A stretch of 64,000 nt of DNA from JALORV01 sp035429725 (GTDB lineage Bacteria > Pseudomonadota > Gammaproteobacteria > Burkholderiales > Burkholderiaceae_F), in contig DAOMFI010000001.1 in NCBI GenBank assembly GCA_035429725.1, positions 34,749 through 98,748 of the forward strand, read 5' to 3'. Both the position numbers and the translations under genes were made by a program. Each line of letters opens with the position of its first letter. Within the stretch, counting starts at the first letter, position 1. Under the pieces are notes generated by a model. It searched no databases, had not been told where the DNA came from, and was given only the letters and a program-made list of their open reading frames with translations. Shown here piece by piece: positions 17,495 through 26,240 of the stretch.

Positions 17495-19726
17495 ATGGAC
17501 ATGGCCGCCAAGTTCCAGGACCAGACGGTCTTTCACATGACCGGCAAGCGCGCGGGCGAGGGGCTCGCGGAGCTGGCGCCCGGTCTGCGCCCCGCCCTCC
17601 TCGCGGCCTATCGCGACCTGACCCGGCTGCGTTACGACTATCCGGTCTTGTTGCTGAAGCGTGACACGGGCGGCCACTACGTCAAGTCGCTGTCGACGGT
17701 GATGGGCGAGCTCATCGCCGGCATCGCGCCGCGCGGCATCGAGGGCGAGCGCGTGCGCAAGCAGCTGCTGCGGCTCGAGCGCGAGATCCGCACCCTGTCT
17801 GCCGGCGGTGCACGCGGTTCGCTCAAGGAACTGTGGCTGCAGGCCGTGGACAAGGCGGCGGGCCGCGATGACGACGTGCGGATCGCGCTGCGCGAGGCCG
17901 TCGCCTCGCTCGAGGACGATGGCGAGGTCATCGACTGCGACCGCACGCTGGCCGCGCGCTTCCTTTCACGTGCCTGGCACGCCGTTCACGCCGAGAAGGC
18001 GAACCAGTTTCGCAGCCAGGTCGATCACCTGGTGCGCAGACTGTCTGACATCCTGCGTGCCGCCTTCGCCCATTCGCAGGCCGGCCAACAGCCGGAGGCC
18101 CTGAAGTCAGGCTTCGGCACGCTGCACGACTCGGTCTTCGACTTCTCCGCGATGTCGCGCCTGGTGGCGCGCAACGTGCCCCAGGATGAGCTTCCGCCTC
18201 AGCGCCGGAAGCGGATCGAGTGGGCCCTCGGAGTGCTCCGGAGCCAGCCGTTCTACCCCGATTCCGCGCAATCCGGGTCCGAGGCAACCTACGGGTTCGT
18301 CTTCAGCGACTGCGCGACGGCGATCGAAGCACACCGCACGCGACTCCCGAAGCTGGTCGAGATCGTAAAGGCGGTGGCCATTGCCGACCTCGAGGCTCGC
18401 GGCGGCTATGTCGAGGCCGACCACGACGCCTTCTTCGAGCGCTTCGACGAGCATGCGCTGACGGCGGAGGACCTTGCCCAGTTCCCCGACTATCTCGTCT
18501 GCATTCCGCCGGAGCGCAACGATGCGCCCGAAAACGCGATGCTGATGGAGATGCTGTCGGCCGGCATGCCGGTCAAGGTACTGGTGCAGCACACCGACCT
18601 GCTGGAAGAGGCCGCGATCGGTCAGGGTCACTTTGCGTTCGGCATCCGCAGCGCGCGGTTGGCCACGACGGCCATGGGGCTGGGCGGCATGTTCGTCCTG
18701 CAGTCCGCGGTTTCGAACCTCTACGCGCTGCGCGATCGCGTTCGCCGCGGCATGAGCTGCCGCGGGCCGGCGCTGTTCAGCCTGTTCACCGGTTCGCCAG
18801 CCGAAGCGAGCGACCTGGCGCCTTACCTGACGGCCGCGGCCGCGATGAAGTCGCGCGCGTTCCCCGCGTTCACCTACGACGCGAACGCCGGCAACAACTG
18901 GGCCACACGCTTTTCATTCGAAAACAACCGCAATCCGGAGGAAGACTGGCCGATCGAGGAGTTCGCATACGCCGACGACGACCTGCAGCGCGTGCAGGAA
19001 CAGGTGCGATTCACCTACGCCGACTTCGTCCTGTGCGACCGGCGCCATGCACACCACTTCGCCGTCGTCCCGCGCGACCGCTGGACGACCGCGATGCTGC
19101 CCGTAGCGGACTGGCTGGCGCTGTCAGAGAAGGAAGCCGCCGAACGCATTCCGTTTGTGCTGGCCGTCGACGATGCGAACCGGCTGTACCGCGTGATCGT
19201 CGACTCGCGCCTGGTGCAGGCGACGCGCCGCTGCGTGCTGCTGTGGCATCGGCTGCAGGAGCACGGCGGCATCCACAACTCGCACGCCGAGCAGGCGCTG
19301 GCGCGTGAGAAGGCGGCGTGGGAAGAGCAGAAGCGGCAGGAACTGGAGGCGATGAAGCAGGCCGCCGGCGCAGCCCCGTCCATCGCAGCCGCAGACGTAG
19401 CCGCTGCACCCGCCACTGCGGCGCCTTCGGCACCTGCGGCACCGGCCGAGGCGGCCGCCGAGACCGCCCGGCCGCCCTCGGACGAGCCCTGGATCGAGAC
19501 CATCCGTTGCTCGAGTTGCAACGAATGCCAGAACATCAACGACAAGCTCTTCGGCTACAACGAAAACAAGCAGGCCTATTTCAAGGACCTCAGCGCCGGG
19601 ACGTACCGGCAGATCGTCGAGGCGGCCGAGGCCTGCCAGGTCGCGATCATCCATCCGGGCAAGCCGAAGAATCCGAACGAACCCGGGCTCGAGGAGCTGC
19701 TGGAGCGCGCGAAGCCGTTCCTGTAG
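17495..19726 (+). CDS. Uncharacterised protein: degenerate PFOR-like domain plus C-terminal mono-cluster ferredoxin domain
   Basis: This 743-residue protein has no function I can name. The first ~320 residues are helical and unassigned. Residues ~330-620 follow the course of the ThDP domain of pyruvate:ferredoxin oxidoreductase (LSAGMPVKVLVQHTDLL, then RGPALFSLFTG, then an FTYDANAG stretch), but the GDGW/GDGD cofactor motif is absent. An Ala/Pro-rich linker (about 622-665) leads to a ferredoxin-like tail with C672, C675 and C678, and C714 in EACQVAIIHPG, enough for one [4Fe-4S] cluster. It is co-directional, 28 nt after the second beta subunit. I infer an electron-transfer or scaffold partner of the 2-oxoacid oxidoreductases. 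ATG 17501 is an alternative start. Confidence 0.85.
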   Translation: MDMAAKFQDQTVFHMTGKRAGEGLAELAPGLRPALLAAYRDLTRLRYDYPVLLLKRDTGGHYVKSLSTVMGELIAGIAPRGIEGERVRKQLLRLEREIRTLSAGGARGSLKELWLQAVDKAAGRDDDVRIALREAVASLEDDGEVIDCDRTLAARFLSRAWHAVHAEKANQFRSQVDHLVRRLSDILRAAFAHSQAGQQPEALKSGFGTLHDSVFDFSAMSRLVARNVPQDELPPQRRKRIEWALGVLRSQPFYPDSAQSGSEATYGFVFSDCATAIEAHRTRLPKLVEIVKAVAIADLEARGGYVEADHDAFFERFDEHALTAEDLAQFPDYLVCIPPERNDAPENAMLMEMLSAGMPVKVLVQHTDLLEEAAIGQGHFAFGIRSARLATTAMGLGGMFVLQSAVSNLYALRDRVRRGMSCRGPALFSLFTGSPAEASDLAPYLTAAAAMKSRAFPAFTYDANAGNNWATRFSFENNRNPEEDWPIEEFAYADDDLQRVQEQVRFTYADFVLCDRRHAHHFAVVPRDRWTTAMLPVADWLALSEKEAAERIPFVLAVDDANRLYRVIVDSRLVQATRRCVLLWHRLQEHGGIHNSHAEQALAREKAAWEEQKRQELEAMKQAAGAAPSIAAADVAAAPATAAPSAPAAPAEAAAETARPPSDEPWIETIRCSSCNECQNINDKLFGYNENKQAYFKDLSAGTYRQIVEAAEACQVAIIHPGKPKNPNEPGLEELLERAKPFL

Positions 19727-19749
19727 CGCAGGATGGCGCCGGGCCGGCG

Positions 19750-20457
19750 ATGAAGATCCAGCGCTCGGACCTGTCCCACGGTCATGAACTCGAGGGCGCG
19801 GTCGTCGTCATCGACGTGCTGAGGGCCTTCACTACCGCGGCCTATGCGTTCGCAGCCGGAGCGCGATCCATGATCGCGGCCGACTCGCTCGATAGCGTCG
19901 AACGGCTGCGCCGCCTGCATCCGGGTGCGCTGACATTGGGCGCCCTGCCCGGCGGTCGGCCCGTGCCCGGGCTGGACTTCGGCAATTCTCCGGCCGAAAT
20001 TGCCGGCCGCGACCTGTCGGGGACAACCCTGATCCTGTTCACGGCCGGCGGAGTCAAAGGCCTGGTGGATTGTGACCACGCCACGGAAGTGCTCGCGGGC
20101 AGCCTGGTGTGTGCCCGCTCGACAGCGCGGTACATCCGCACGCTGGCGCCGTCCACGGTGACGCTCGTCATCACCGGGTTGTGGACCGACCGCGACGGTG
20201 ACGAAGACCACGCCTGTGCCGACCTGATCGAGGCGTACCTGCGGGGGCAGAGGCCGGACGCCGCCGAGTACGAAGAACGCGTGCGCCGGTCGGACTTCGG
20301 CCGCCGGTTCGGCGACCACGCCCACCCCCACCTGCCCGCCGCCGATCTTGATCTGTGCGCTGCGGCCGACCTTTTCGGATTCGCGATGCCGATGCGCCGA
20401 AGCGACCACGGACTCGTCATCGAGCCGGTGGCGCTGGCTGCGCTGCCGATCGCCTGA
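19750..20457 (+). CDS. ComB-family phosphatase (2-phosphosulfolactate phosphatase-like)
   Basis: This 235-residue protein has the ComB family hallmarks: the N-terminal VVVIDVLRAFTTA, the DFGNSPAE loop, TAGGVKGL in place of the usual AGTRG, and an acidic GDEDHAC segment. In methanogens the family dephosphorylates 2-phosphosulfolactate in coenzyme M synthesis; bacterial members are widespread and mostly untested. It starts 23 nt after the PFOR-like gene and reads as the last gene of the redox cluster. No comA or comC homologue is present, so a coenzyme M role should not be assumed. Confidence 0.8.
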   Translation: MKIQRSDLSHGHELEGAVVVIDVLRAFTTAAYAFAAGARSMIAADSLDSVERLRRLHPGALTLGALPGGRPVPGLDFGNSPAEIAGRDLSGTTLILFTAGGVKGLVDCDHATEVLAGSLVCARSTARYIRTLAPSTVTLVITGLWTDRDGDEDHACADLIEAYLRGQRPDAAEYEERVRRSDFGRRFGDHAHPHLPAADLDLCAAADLFGFAMPMRRSDHGLVIEPVALAALPIA

Positions 20458-20507
20458 CGAATGGTCGATTTGACAGCGAAATTCAGGCGCGGCATCGTCA
20501 GTCGACC

Positions 20508-20999
20508 ATGGCGATGCGCAATCTAGTCGCGGTCCTGATGGCCGGCCTGCTGGCAGCACCGGTGCCGGTCCTGGCGCAGCTGTACAAGTGGCTCGACGCG
20601 GATGGCGTCGTCAACTACGGCGACCTTCCTCCACCGAACGCAACGAATGTGCAGCCCGTAGGCCCGGCCTCGCTGAGCGTCGTTCCCGGCGTGCCCAAGG
20701 AGCAAATGGAAGCCATGCGCGAGCGCGACGAGCAGCGCCGGCAGGAAGCGCTGCAGCGCGAGGCCGAAGAGGCGCGCGCCCGAGCCAGCGCGCGTCCGCC
20801 CGCCGGGGCGCCCTCCGAACTGCAGACGTACGAAGAGTATGCGTACGACTATGACTACGGTCCGATCTTTGGCTACGGACCGCCCCGTGTCCGCCGGCCC
20901 GGTGGAAACCGGCCGCGTCCGCATCCCCCTATCGCGAGGCCAGCGCCGCCGGTCCTGCCCATGCCGCTCGGGGAACCTTCGATACTGCAGGGCCGCTGA
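20508..20999 (+). CDS. DUF4124-type secreted protein
   Basis: This 163-residue protein has a signal peptide (about residues 1-23, ending PVPVLAQ). The short DUF4124 motif follows directly (LYKWLDADGVVNYGDLPP). Then come a charged helical segment rich in Arg and Glu and a Tyr/Pro-rich C-terminus. DUF4124 proteins are periplasmic or envelope-associated and of unknown function. The ATG at 20508 is used; ATG 20514 would also keep the signal peptide. It may be a separate unit from the redox cluster, 50 nt upstream. Confidence 0.75.
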   Translation: MAMRNLVAVLMAGLLAAPVPVLAQLYKWLDADGVVNYGDLPPPNATNVQPVGPASLSVVPGVPKEQMEAMRERDEQRRQEALQREAEEARARASARPPAGAPSELQTYEEYAYDYDYGPIFGYGPPRVRRPGGNRPRPHPPIARPAPPVLPMPLGEPSILQGR

Positions 21000-21035
21000 C
21001 CGCAGTCAGCGCCAGCCAGCCCGGGAAGTGCCCGC

Positions 21036-21063
21036 AAAAAAGAGCGGCGCCAGCAGGCGCCGC
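21036..21063 (-). terminator. Rho-independent terminator of gltA
   Basis: On the minus strand a perfect 8-bp stem (GCGGCGCC with GGCGCCGC, loop of 4) at 21044-21063 is followed by CTCTTTTTT. It lies 23 nt after the gltA stop codon and ends the long gntR-sdh-gltA unit before the convergent gene at 20508. Confidence 0.85.
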
Positions 21064-21085
21064 CCTCATTCAAGCCGAATGCGTT

Positions 21086-22402
<1,317 letters not shown>

Positions 22403-22438
22403 GGTCTTCTTCCCGGGTTCGAGGTGATTTCAGGCGGT

Positions 22439-22705
22439 TCAGACGGACCGAAGCCCGTCCAGGACAGTGCGAACGGCATTGTCATCGAGAGTGCCGGCCG
22501 GCTCTTTGCGCGCCAGCAAAAGGTCGAGAAGTTCGTTGTCCGGCAGGTCCAGGAGCGCCTCCAGCGCCAGGACGTCGTCGACCGTGAGGCTCGCCTCGTG
22601 CCGGTCCAGGTACCGGGTGACGATGATGTCGTTTTCCAGCAACCCGCGGCGGGCACGCCAGCGCAGCCGGCGCCGCTCGAGATCGCCGATCACGACGGGG
22701 TTCAC
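22439..22705 (-). CDS. sdhE: Succinate dehydrogenase assembly factor SdhE
   Basis: This 88-residue small helical protein promotes covalent attachment of FAD to SdhA. The family signature RGxxE is present as RRGLLEND, and the rest (LEALLDLPDNELLDLLL) matches the five-helix fold. I chose the GTG at 22705, two bases after the sdhB stop, because no ATG is available; another GTG at 22693 is possible. The position between sdhB and gltA is typical of proteobacteria. Confidence 0.92.
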   Translation of the reverse strand: MNPVVIGDLERRRLRWRARRGLLENDIIVTRYLDRHEASLTVDDVLALEALLDLPDNELLDLLLARKEPAGTLDDNAVRTVLDGLRSV

Positions 22706-22707
22706 AC

Positions 22708-23469
22708 TCAGACTTCGCGGCGGACCAGCATGTCGCGGATCTTGCCGATCGCCCGGGTGGGATTCAGCCCTTTCGGGCAGACGTCCACGCAGTTCATGAT
22801 CGTGTGGCAGCGGAACAGCCGGTAGGGATCGTTCAGGTTGTCGAGCCGTTCGTTGGTGGCCTGGTCGCGGCTGTCGGCAATGAAGCGGTAGGCCTGCAGC
22901 AGCCCGGCCGGGCCGACGAACTTGTCCGGGTTCCACCAGAAGCTCGGGCAGGAGGTCGAACAGCAGGCGCACAGGATGCACTCGTAAAGGCCATCCAGTT
23001 CCTCACGTTCCTCGGGCGACTGCAGGCGCTCCTTCTCCGGCGGCGGCGTATCGTTAATCAGGTAGGGCTTGATCGAGTGGTACTGCTTGAAGAACTGCGA
23101 CATGTCGACGATCAGGTCGCGGATCACCGGCAGGCCGGGCAGCGGCCGCAGCACGATCGGCTCCTTCAGGTCGCGCAGGTTCGTGATGCAGGCCAGGCCG
23201 TTGCGGCCGTTGATGTTCATCGCGTCCGAGCCGCACACGCCCTCGCGGCAGGAACGGCGGAACGCGACGCTGTCGTCGAAGTCCGCCTTGATGCGCATCA
23301 GCGCGTCCAGCAGCATCTTGTCGTTGGGCTGCAGCTGGACGTCGAGCTTCTGCATGTAGGGCTTTGCGTCCTTGTCCGGGTCGTAGCGGTAGATCTCGAA
23401 CCGTACCGTCCGCGTGCCGGCGGCGGCTGAGGCAACAGCCCCTGATTCCACTTTCGTCGTCGCAGTCAT
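22708..23469 (-). CDS. sdhB: Succinate dehydrogenase iron-sulfur subunit
   Basis: This 253-residue subunit carries three clusters between the SdhA flavin and the membrane quinone. CREGVCGSDAMN with a following C binds [2Fe-2S]. CILCACCSTSC and CHTIMNCVDVCP provide the [4Fe-4S] and [3Fe-4S] sites. The N-terminus has about 20 extra Ala/Thr-rich residues before TVRFEIYRYDP. The gene is separated from sdhA by 132 bp that contain two hairpins, unlike the tight junctions elsewhere in this operon. Confidence 0.97.
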   Translation of the reverse strand: MTATTKVESGAVASAAAGTRTVRFEIYRYDPDKDAKPYMQKLDVQLQPNDKMLLDALMRIKADFDDSVAFRRSCREGVCGSDAMNINGRNGLACITNLRDLKEPIVLRPLPGLPVIRDLIVDMSQFFKQYHSIKPYLINDTPPPEKERLQSPEEREELDGLYECILCACCSTSCPSFWWNPDKFVGPAGLLQAYRFIADSRDQATNERLDNLNDPYRLFRCHTIMNCVDVCPKGLNPTRAIGKIRDMLVRREV

Positions 23470-23527
23470 CGCATTCCCTCGATTGCGCCGCAGACGTGAA
23501 GTCGCGCGCCTTGCCGTTGTGATGAAG

Positions 23528-23555
23528 AAATTCGTCTGGCTCCGCCAGCGAATTT
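23528..23555. other. Intercistronic hairpin 1 between sdhA and sdhB
   Basis: AAATTCG at 23528-23534 pairs with CGAATTT at 23549-23555. Inside it CTGG pairs with CCAG around CTCCG. Read on the plus strand it is followed by TT, and read on the minus (sdh mRNA) strand it is preceded by As, so it is not a classical terminator for the operon. It may set relative sdhA/sdhB mRNA stability or be a processing site. Confidence 0.6.
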
Positions 23556-23568
23556 TTCCGATCCGATC

Positions 23569-23596
23569 GGACGAAAGTAGGTTTGCACTTTCGTCC
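23569..23596. other. Intercistronic hairpin 2 just after the sdhA stop
   Basis: GGACGAAAGT at 23569-23578 pairs perfectly with ACTTTCGTCC at 23587-23596, with a loop of 8. It begins 5 nt after the sdhA stop codon and has no U-run on the sdh mRNA strand. A 10-bp perfect stem here fits an mRNA 3'-end stabiliser or a partial attenuator between sdhA and sdhB. Confidence 0.65.
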
Positions 23597-23601
23597 GCCT
23601 C

Positions 23602-25377
23602 CTAGAACGTCCGCTTCTTCGGTTCGAATGTCGGTACCGTGAGAGGCTTCATGTTCACCGGTTTGTAGTCGAGCCGGTTGCCTTCGGAGTAGAAAAGCGT
23701 GTGCTTCATCCAGCGGGCGTCGTCGCGGTCCGGAAAGTCGTCGCGCGCGTGCGCGCCGCGGCTTTCGGTGCGGGCCGCCGCGGAAACGATCGTCGCCTTG
23801 GCGGTCTCGACCAGGTTGTCGAGCTCGAGCGCCTCGATTCGCGCCGTATTGAAAACCTTGGACTTGTCGCCGATCGCCACGTGCTTGGCGCGCTCGGCCA
23901 GATCCATGATCTTTGCCACGCCTTCGTCGAGCAGCTTGCCGGTGCGGAACACGCCGCAGTGAGTCTGCATCGCCTTGCGGATGGCATTGGCGACGTCCTG
24001 CACGCGTTCGCCCTTGTCGCGCGACTCGAGCGCCGCCAGGCGCGCCGCCGTAGCGTCACCGGCATCCGCTGGCAGCGGGCGGTGTTCCTGCGCCTTGAAG
24101 TTCTGACCGACGATATGGTTGCCCGCCGCGCGGCCGAACACCACCAGGTCGAGCAGCGAGTTCGTGCCGAGCCGGTTGGCGCCGTGCACCGAGACGCACG
24201 CGCACTCGCCGATCGCGTACAGCCCCGGCACGACCGAGTTCGGATTGCCGCCCTTGGGTGCGACGACCTCGCCGTGATAGTTGGTCGGGATGCCGCCCAT
24301 CTGATAGTGAATCGTCGGCACGACCGGGATCGGCTCCTTGATCGGGTCGACGTTGGCAAACTTGATCGCGATCTCGCGGATCGACGGCAGCCGCTTCATG
24401 ATCGTGTCGGCGCCAAGGTGGTCGAGCTTCAGCAGCACGTGGTCCTTGTGCGGACCGCAGCCGCGCCCTTCCTTGATTTCCTGATCCATGCTGCGCGAGA
24501 CGAAGTCGCGCGGCGCCAGGTCCTTCAGCGTCGGCGCATAGCGCTCCATGAAGCGCTCGCCGTTGCAGTTGAGCAGGATCCCGCCCTCGCCGCGCACGCC
24601 TTCGGTGATCAGCACGCCGGCGCCGGCCACACCCGTGGGGTGGAACTGCCAGAACTCGAGGTCCTCGAGCGGAAGGCCGGCTCGCGCCACCATCCCGAGG
24701 CCGTCGCCCGTATTGATGTACGCATTGGTCGACGCGTCGAAGATGCGCCCTGCGCCTCCGGTGGCCAGCACCGTGACCTTCGATTCGAAGATCATCACAT
24801 CGCCGGTTTCCATCTCCAACGCGACGACGCCGACGACAGCCCCCTCCGCGTCGCGAATAAGATCGAGCGCCATCCACTCGACAAAGAACTGTGTGCGGCT
24901 GCGCACATTGCGCTGGTACAGCGTGTGCAGCAGAGCGTGGCCGGTACGGTCCGCCGCCGCGCAGGCGCGCGGCACCGGCTTTTCACCAAAATTCGCGGAG
25001 TGCCCGCCGAACGGCCGCTGGTAGATCGTGCCGTCCGGGTTGCGGTCAAAAGGCATTCCGAAGTGCTCGAGTTCGTAGACGACCTTAGGGGCCTCGCGAC
25101 ACATGAACTCGATCGCATCCTGATCGCCGAGGTAATCGGAACCCTTGACCGTGTCGAACATGTGCCAGAGCCACGTGTCCTCGGTCATGTTGCCGAGCGA
25201 CGCGCCGATGCCGCCCTGAGCGGCCACCGTGTGCGAGCGGGTCGGAAAGACCTTCGATAGAACCGCGACGTTGAGCCCCGCCTCCGCCAGCTGGAGGGAA
25301 CACCGCATGCCCGAGCCGCCGGCGCCGACAATCACCGCGTCGAAGCGACGACGGGCCACTTTCGATGGAGCGACCAT
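23602..25377 (-). CDS. sdhA: Succinate dehydrogenase flavoprotein subunit
   Basis: This 591-residue subunit oxidises succinate to fumarate. The dinucleotide-binding GAGGSGM is near residue 18. H49 in SHTVAAQGG is the covalent FAD attachment site. The substrate-binding HPTG and the later catalytic region (CACVSVHGANRLGTNSLLDL) are intact. It starts 3 nt after sdhD and has normal length. SdhE, which flavinates it, is encoded three genes downstream in the same unit. Confidence 0.98.
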   Translation of the reverse strand: MVAPSKVARRRFDAVIVGAGGSGMRCSLQLAEAGLNVAVLSKVFPTRSHTVAAQGGIGASLGNMTEDTWLWHMFDTVKGSDYLGDQDAIEFMCREAPKVVYELEHFGMPFDRNPDGTIYQRPFGGHSANFGEKPVPRACAAADRTGHALLHTLYQRNVRSRTQFFVEWMALDLIRDAEGAVVGVVALEMETGDVMIFESKVTVLATGGAGRIFDASTNAYINTGDGLGMVARAGLPLEDLEFWQFHPTGVAGAGVLITEGVRGEGGILLNCNGERFMERYAPTLKDLAPRDFVSRSMDQEIKEGRGCGPHKDHVLLKLDHLGADTIMKRLPSIREIAIKFANVDPIKEPIPVVPTIHYQMGGIPTNYHGEVVAPKGGNPNSVVPGLYAIGECACVSVHGANRLGTNSLLDLVVFGRAAGNHIVGQNFKAQEHRPLPADAGDATAARLAALESRDKGERVQDVANAIRKAMQTHCGVFRTGKLLDEGVAKIMDLAERAKHVAIGDKSKVFNTARIEALELDNLVETAKATIVSAAARTESRGAHARDDFPDRDDARWMKHTLFYSEGNRLDYKPVNMKPLTVPTFEPKKRTF

Positions 25378-25380
25378 GGC

Positions 25381-25758
25381 TCAGACTCTCCAGAGGATCT
25401 GCACGGCCCAGACCGCGCAAAAGAGCAGCCACAGCACCGACAGGGTCTGCAGCATGAGGCGGACCCCCGTAGGCTTGACGTAGTCCATCCAGATGTCGCG
25501 CACGCCGATCCACGCGTGATAGAACAGCGCGAGCAGCGCCACCAGCGTCACGATCTTCATCGGCAGCGGCACGAATATTCCAGCCCACGCGTCGTAGCCG
25601 CTGGCGGCGCCGAACACCAGGCGCAGTACGACGAGCAGCGAGAACGCGGCCAGGATGATCGCCGTAAGACGCTGCAGCAGAAATGCGCCGACGCCTTTGT
25701 GCGCGCCGACGACGATGCGCCTGGAGCCGATACCTTCGGTCGAGGTGGTCGAGTTCAT
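25381..25758 (-). CDS. sdhD: Succinate dehydrogenase membrane anchor subunit D
   Basis: This 125-residue protein has three transmembrane helices. The heme and quinone region HAWIGVRDIWMDYVKP is the SdhD signature, and its His is the likely heme b ligand. It shares one base with the sdhC stop (start at 25758), which indicates translational coupling. Confidence 0.95.
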   Translation of the reverse strand: MNSTTSTEGIGSRRIVVGAHKGVGAFLLQRLTAIILAAFSLLVVLRLVFGAASGYDAWAGIFVPLPMKIVTLVALLALFYHAWIGVRDIWMDYVKPTGVRLMLQTLSVLWLLFCAVWAVQILWRV

Positions 25759-26174
25759 CAGAACACTCCAAAGAGCTTGAGTGCGACCAGCGCCGTCAGC
25801 GGCAGGCTGATCCAGAACACAACGAGCGCACTCGTGCGCGCGGCCGCCCTCTCCACTCCCAGGTGCATGTCAAGCAGCAGGTAGCGGATGCCCGCGATCA
25901 GGTGATGGAGAAAGGCCCAGACCAGCAACAGCAGCACCAGCTTGACGAACCAGTGCGACGCAATGTCGGCGAGGCGAGCGAAGCTGAGCTCGGACATCAG
26001 GCTCAGGTCGAACAACCACAGAATCAGGGGTAATGTGAGAAACAGCACCGCCCCGCTCACGCGGTGCAGGATCGAGACCATGCCCGGCGGCGGCAGCTTG
26101 TACTGCAGGATCTGGGTGACATGGATGTTGCGGATCTGCGGACGGGCTTTGCCGGCGACTGAAGTGGAGCTCAT
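25758..26174 (-). CDS. sdhC: Succinate dehydrogenase cytochrome b556 subunit C
   Basis: This 138-residue anchor has three transmembrane helices. The N-terminal SILHRVSGAVLF is the SdhC signature at the quinone site, and HHLIAGIRYLLLDMHLG contains the heme-binding His. The gene begins 66 nt after the gntR stop. A possible promoter lies in that space, so it may be transcribed both with gntR and on its own. Confidence 0.95.
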   Translation of the reverse strand: MSSTSVAGKARPQIRNIHVTQILQYKLPPPGMVSILHRVSGAVLFLTLPLILWLFDLSLMSELSFARLADIASHWFVKLVLLLLVWAFLHHLIAGIRYLLLDMHLGVERAAARTSALVVFWISLPLTALVALKLFGVF

Positions 26175-26210
26175 CGTTATCGTGTTGTTGGCGCCCTGAG
26201 AGGACGCAGT

Positions 26211-26239
26211 ATTCTGAACGAATTGATGCGACGGTCCAA
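26211..26239 (-). promoter_or_regulatory. Possible sdhC promoter
   Basis: On the minus strand TTGGAC (26239-26234) and CAGAAT (26216-26211) are separated by 17 bp. This places the start of transcription about 30 nt before the sdhC ATG. The -10 matches consensus at 4 of 6 positions and the -35 at only 3 of 6, so the call is weak. Confidence 0.3.
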
Positions 26240-26240
26240 A

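Noticed and set aside
23528..23555. An intrinsic terminator inside the sdh operon
   Set aside because: On the sdh mRNA strand there is no U-run after either stem; the T-run lies on the opposite strand.
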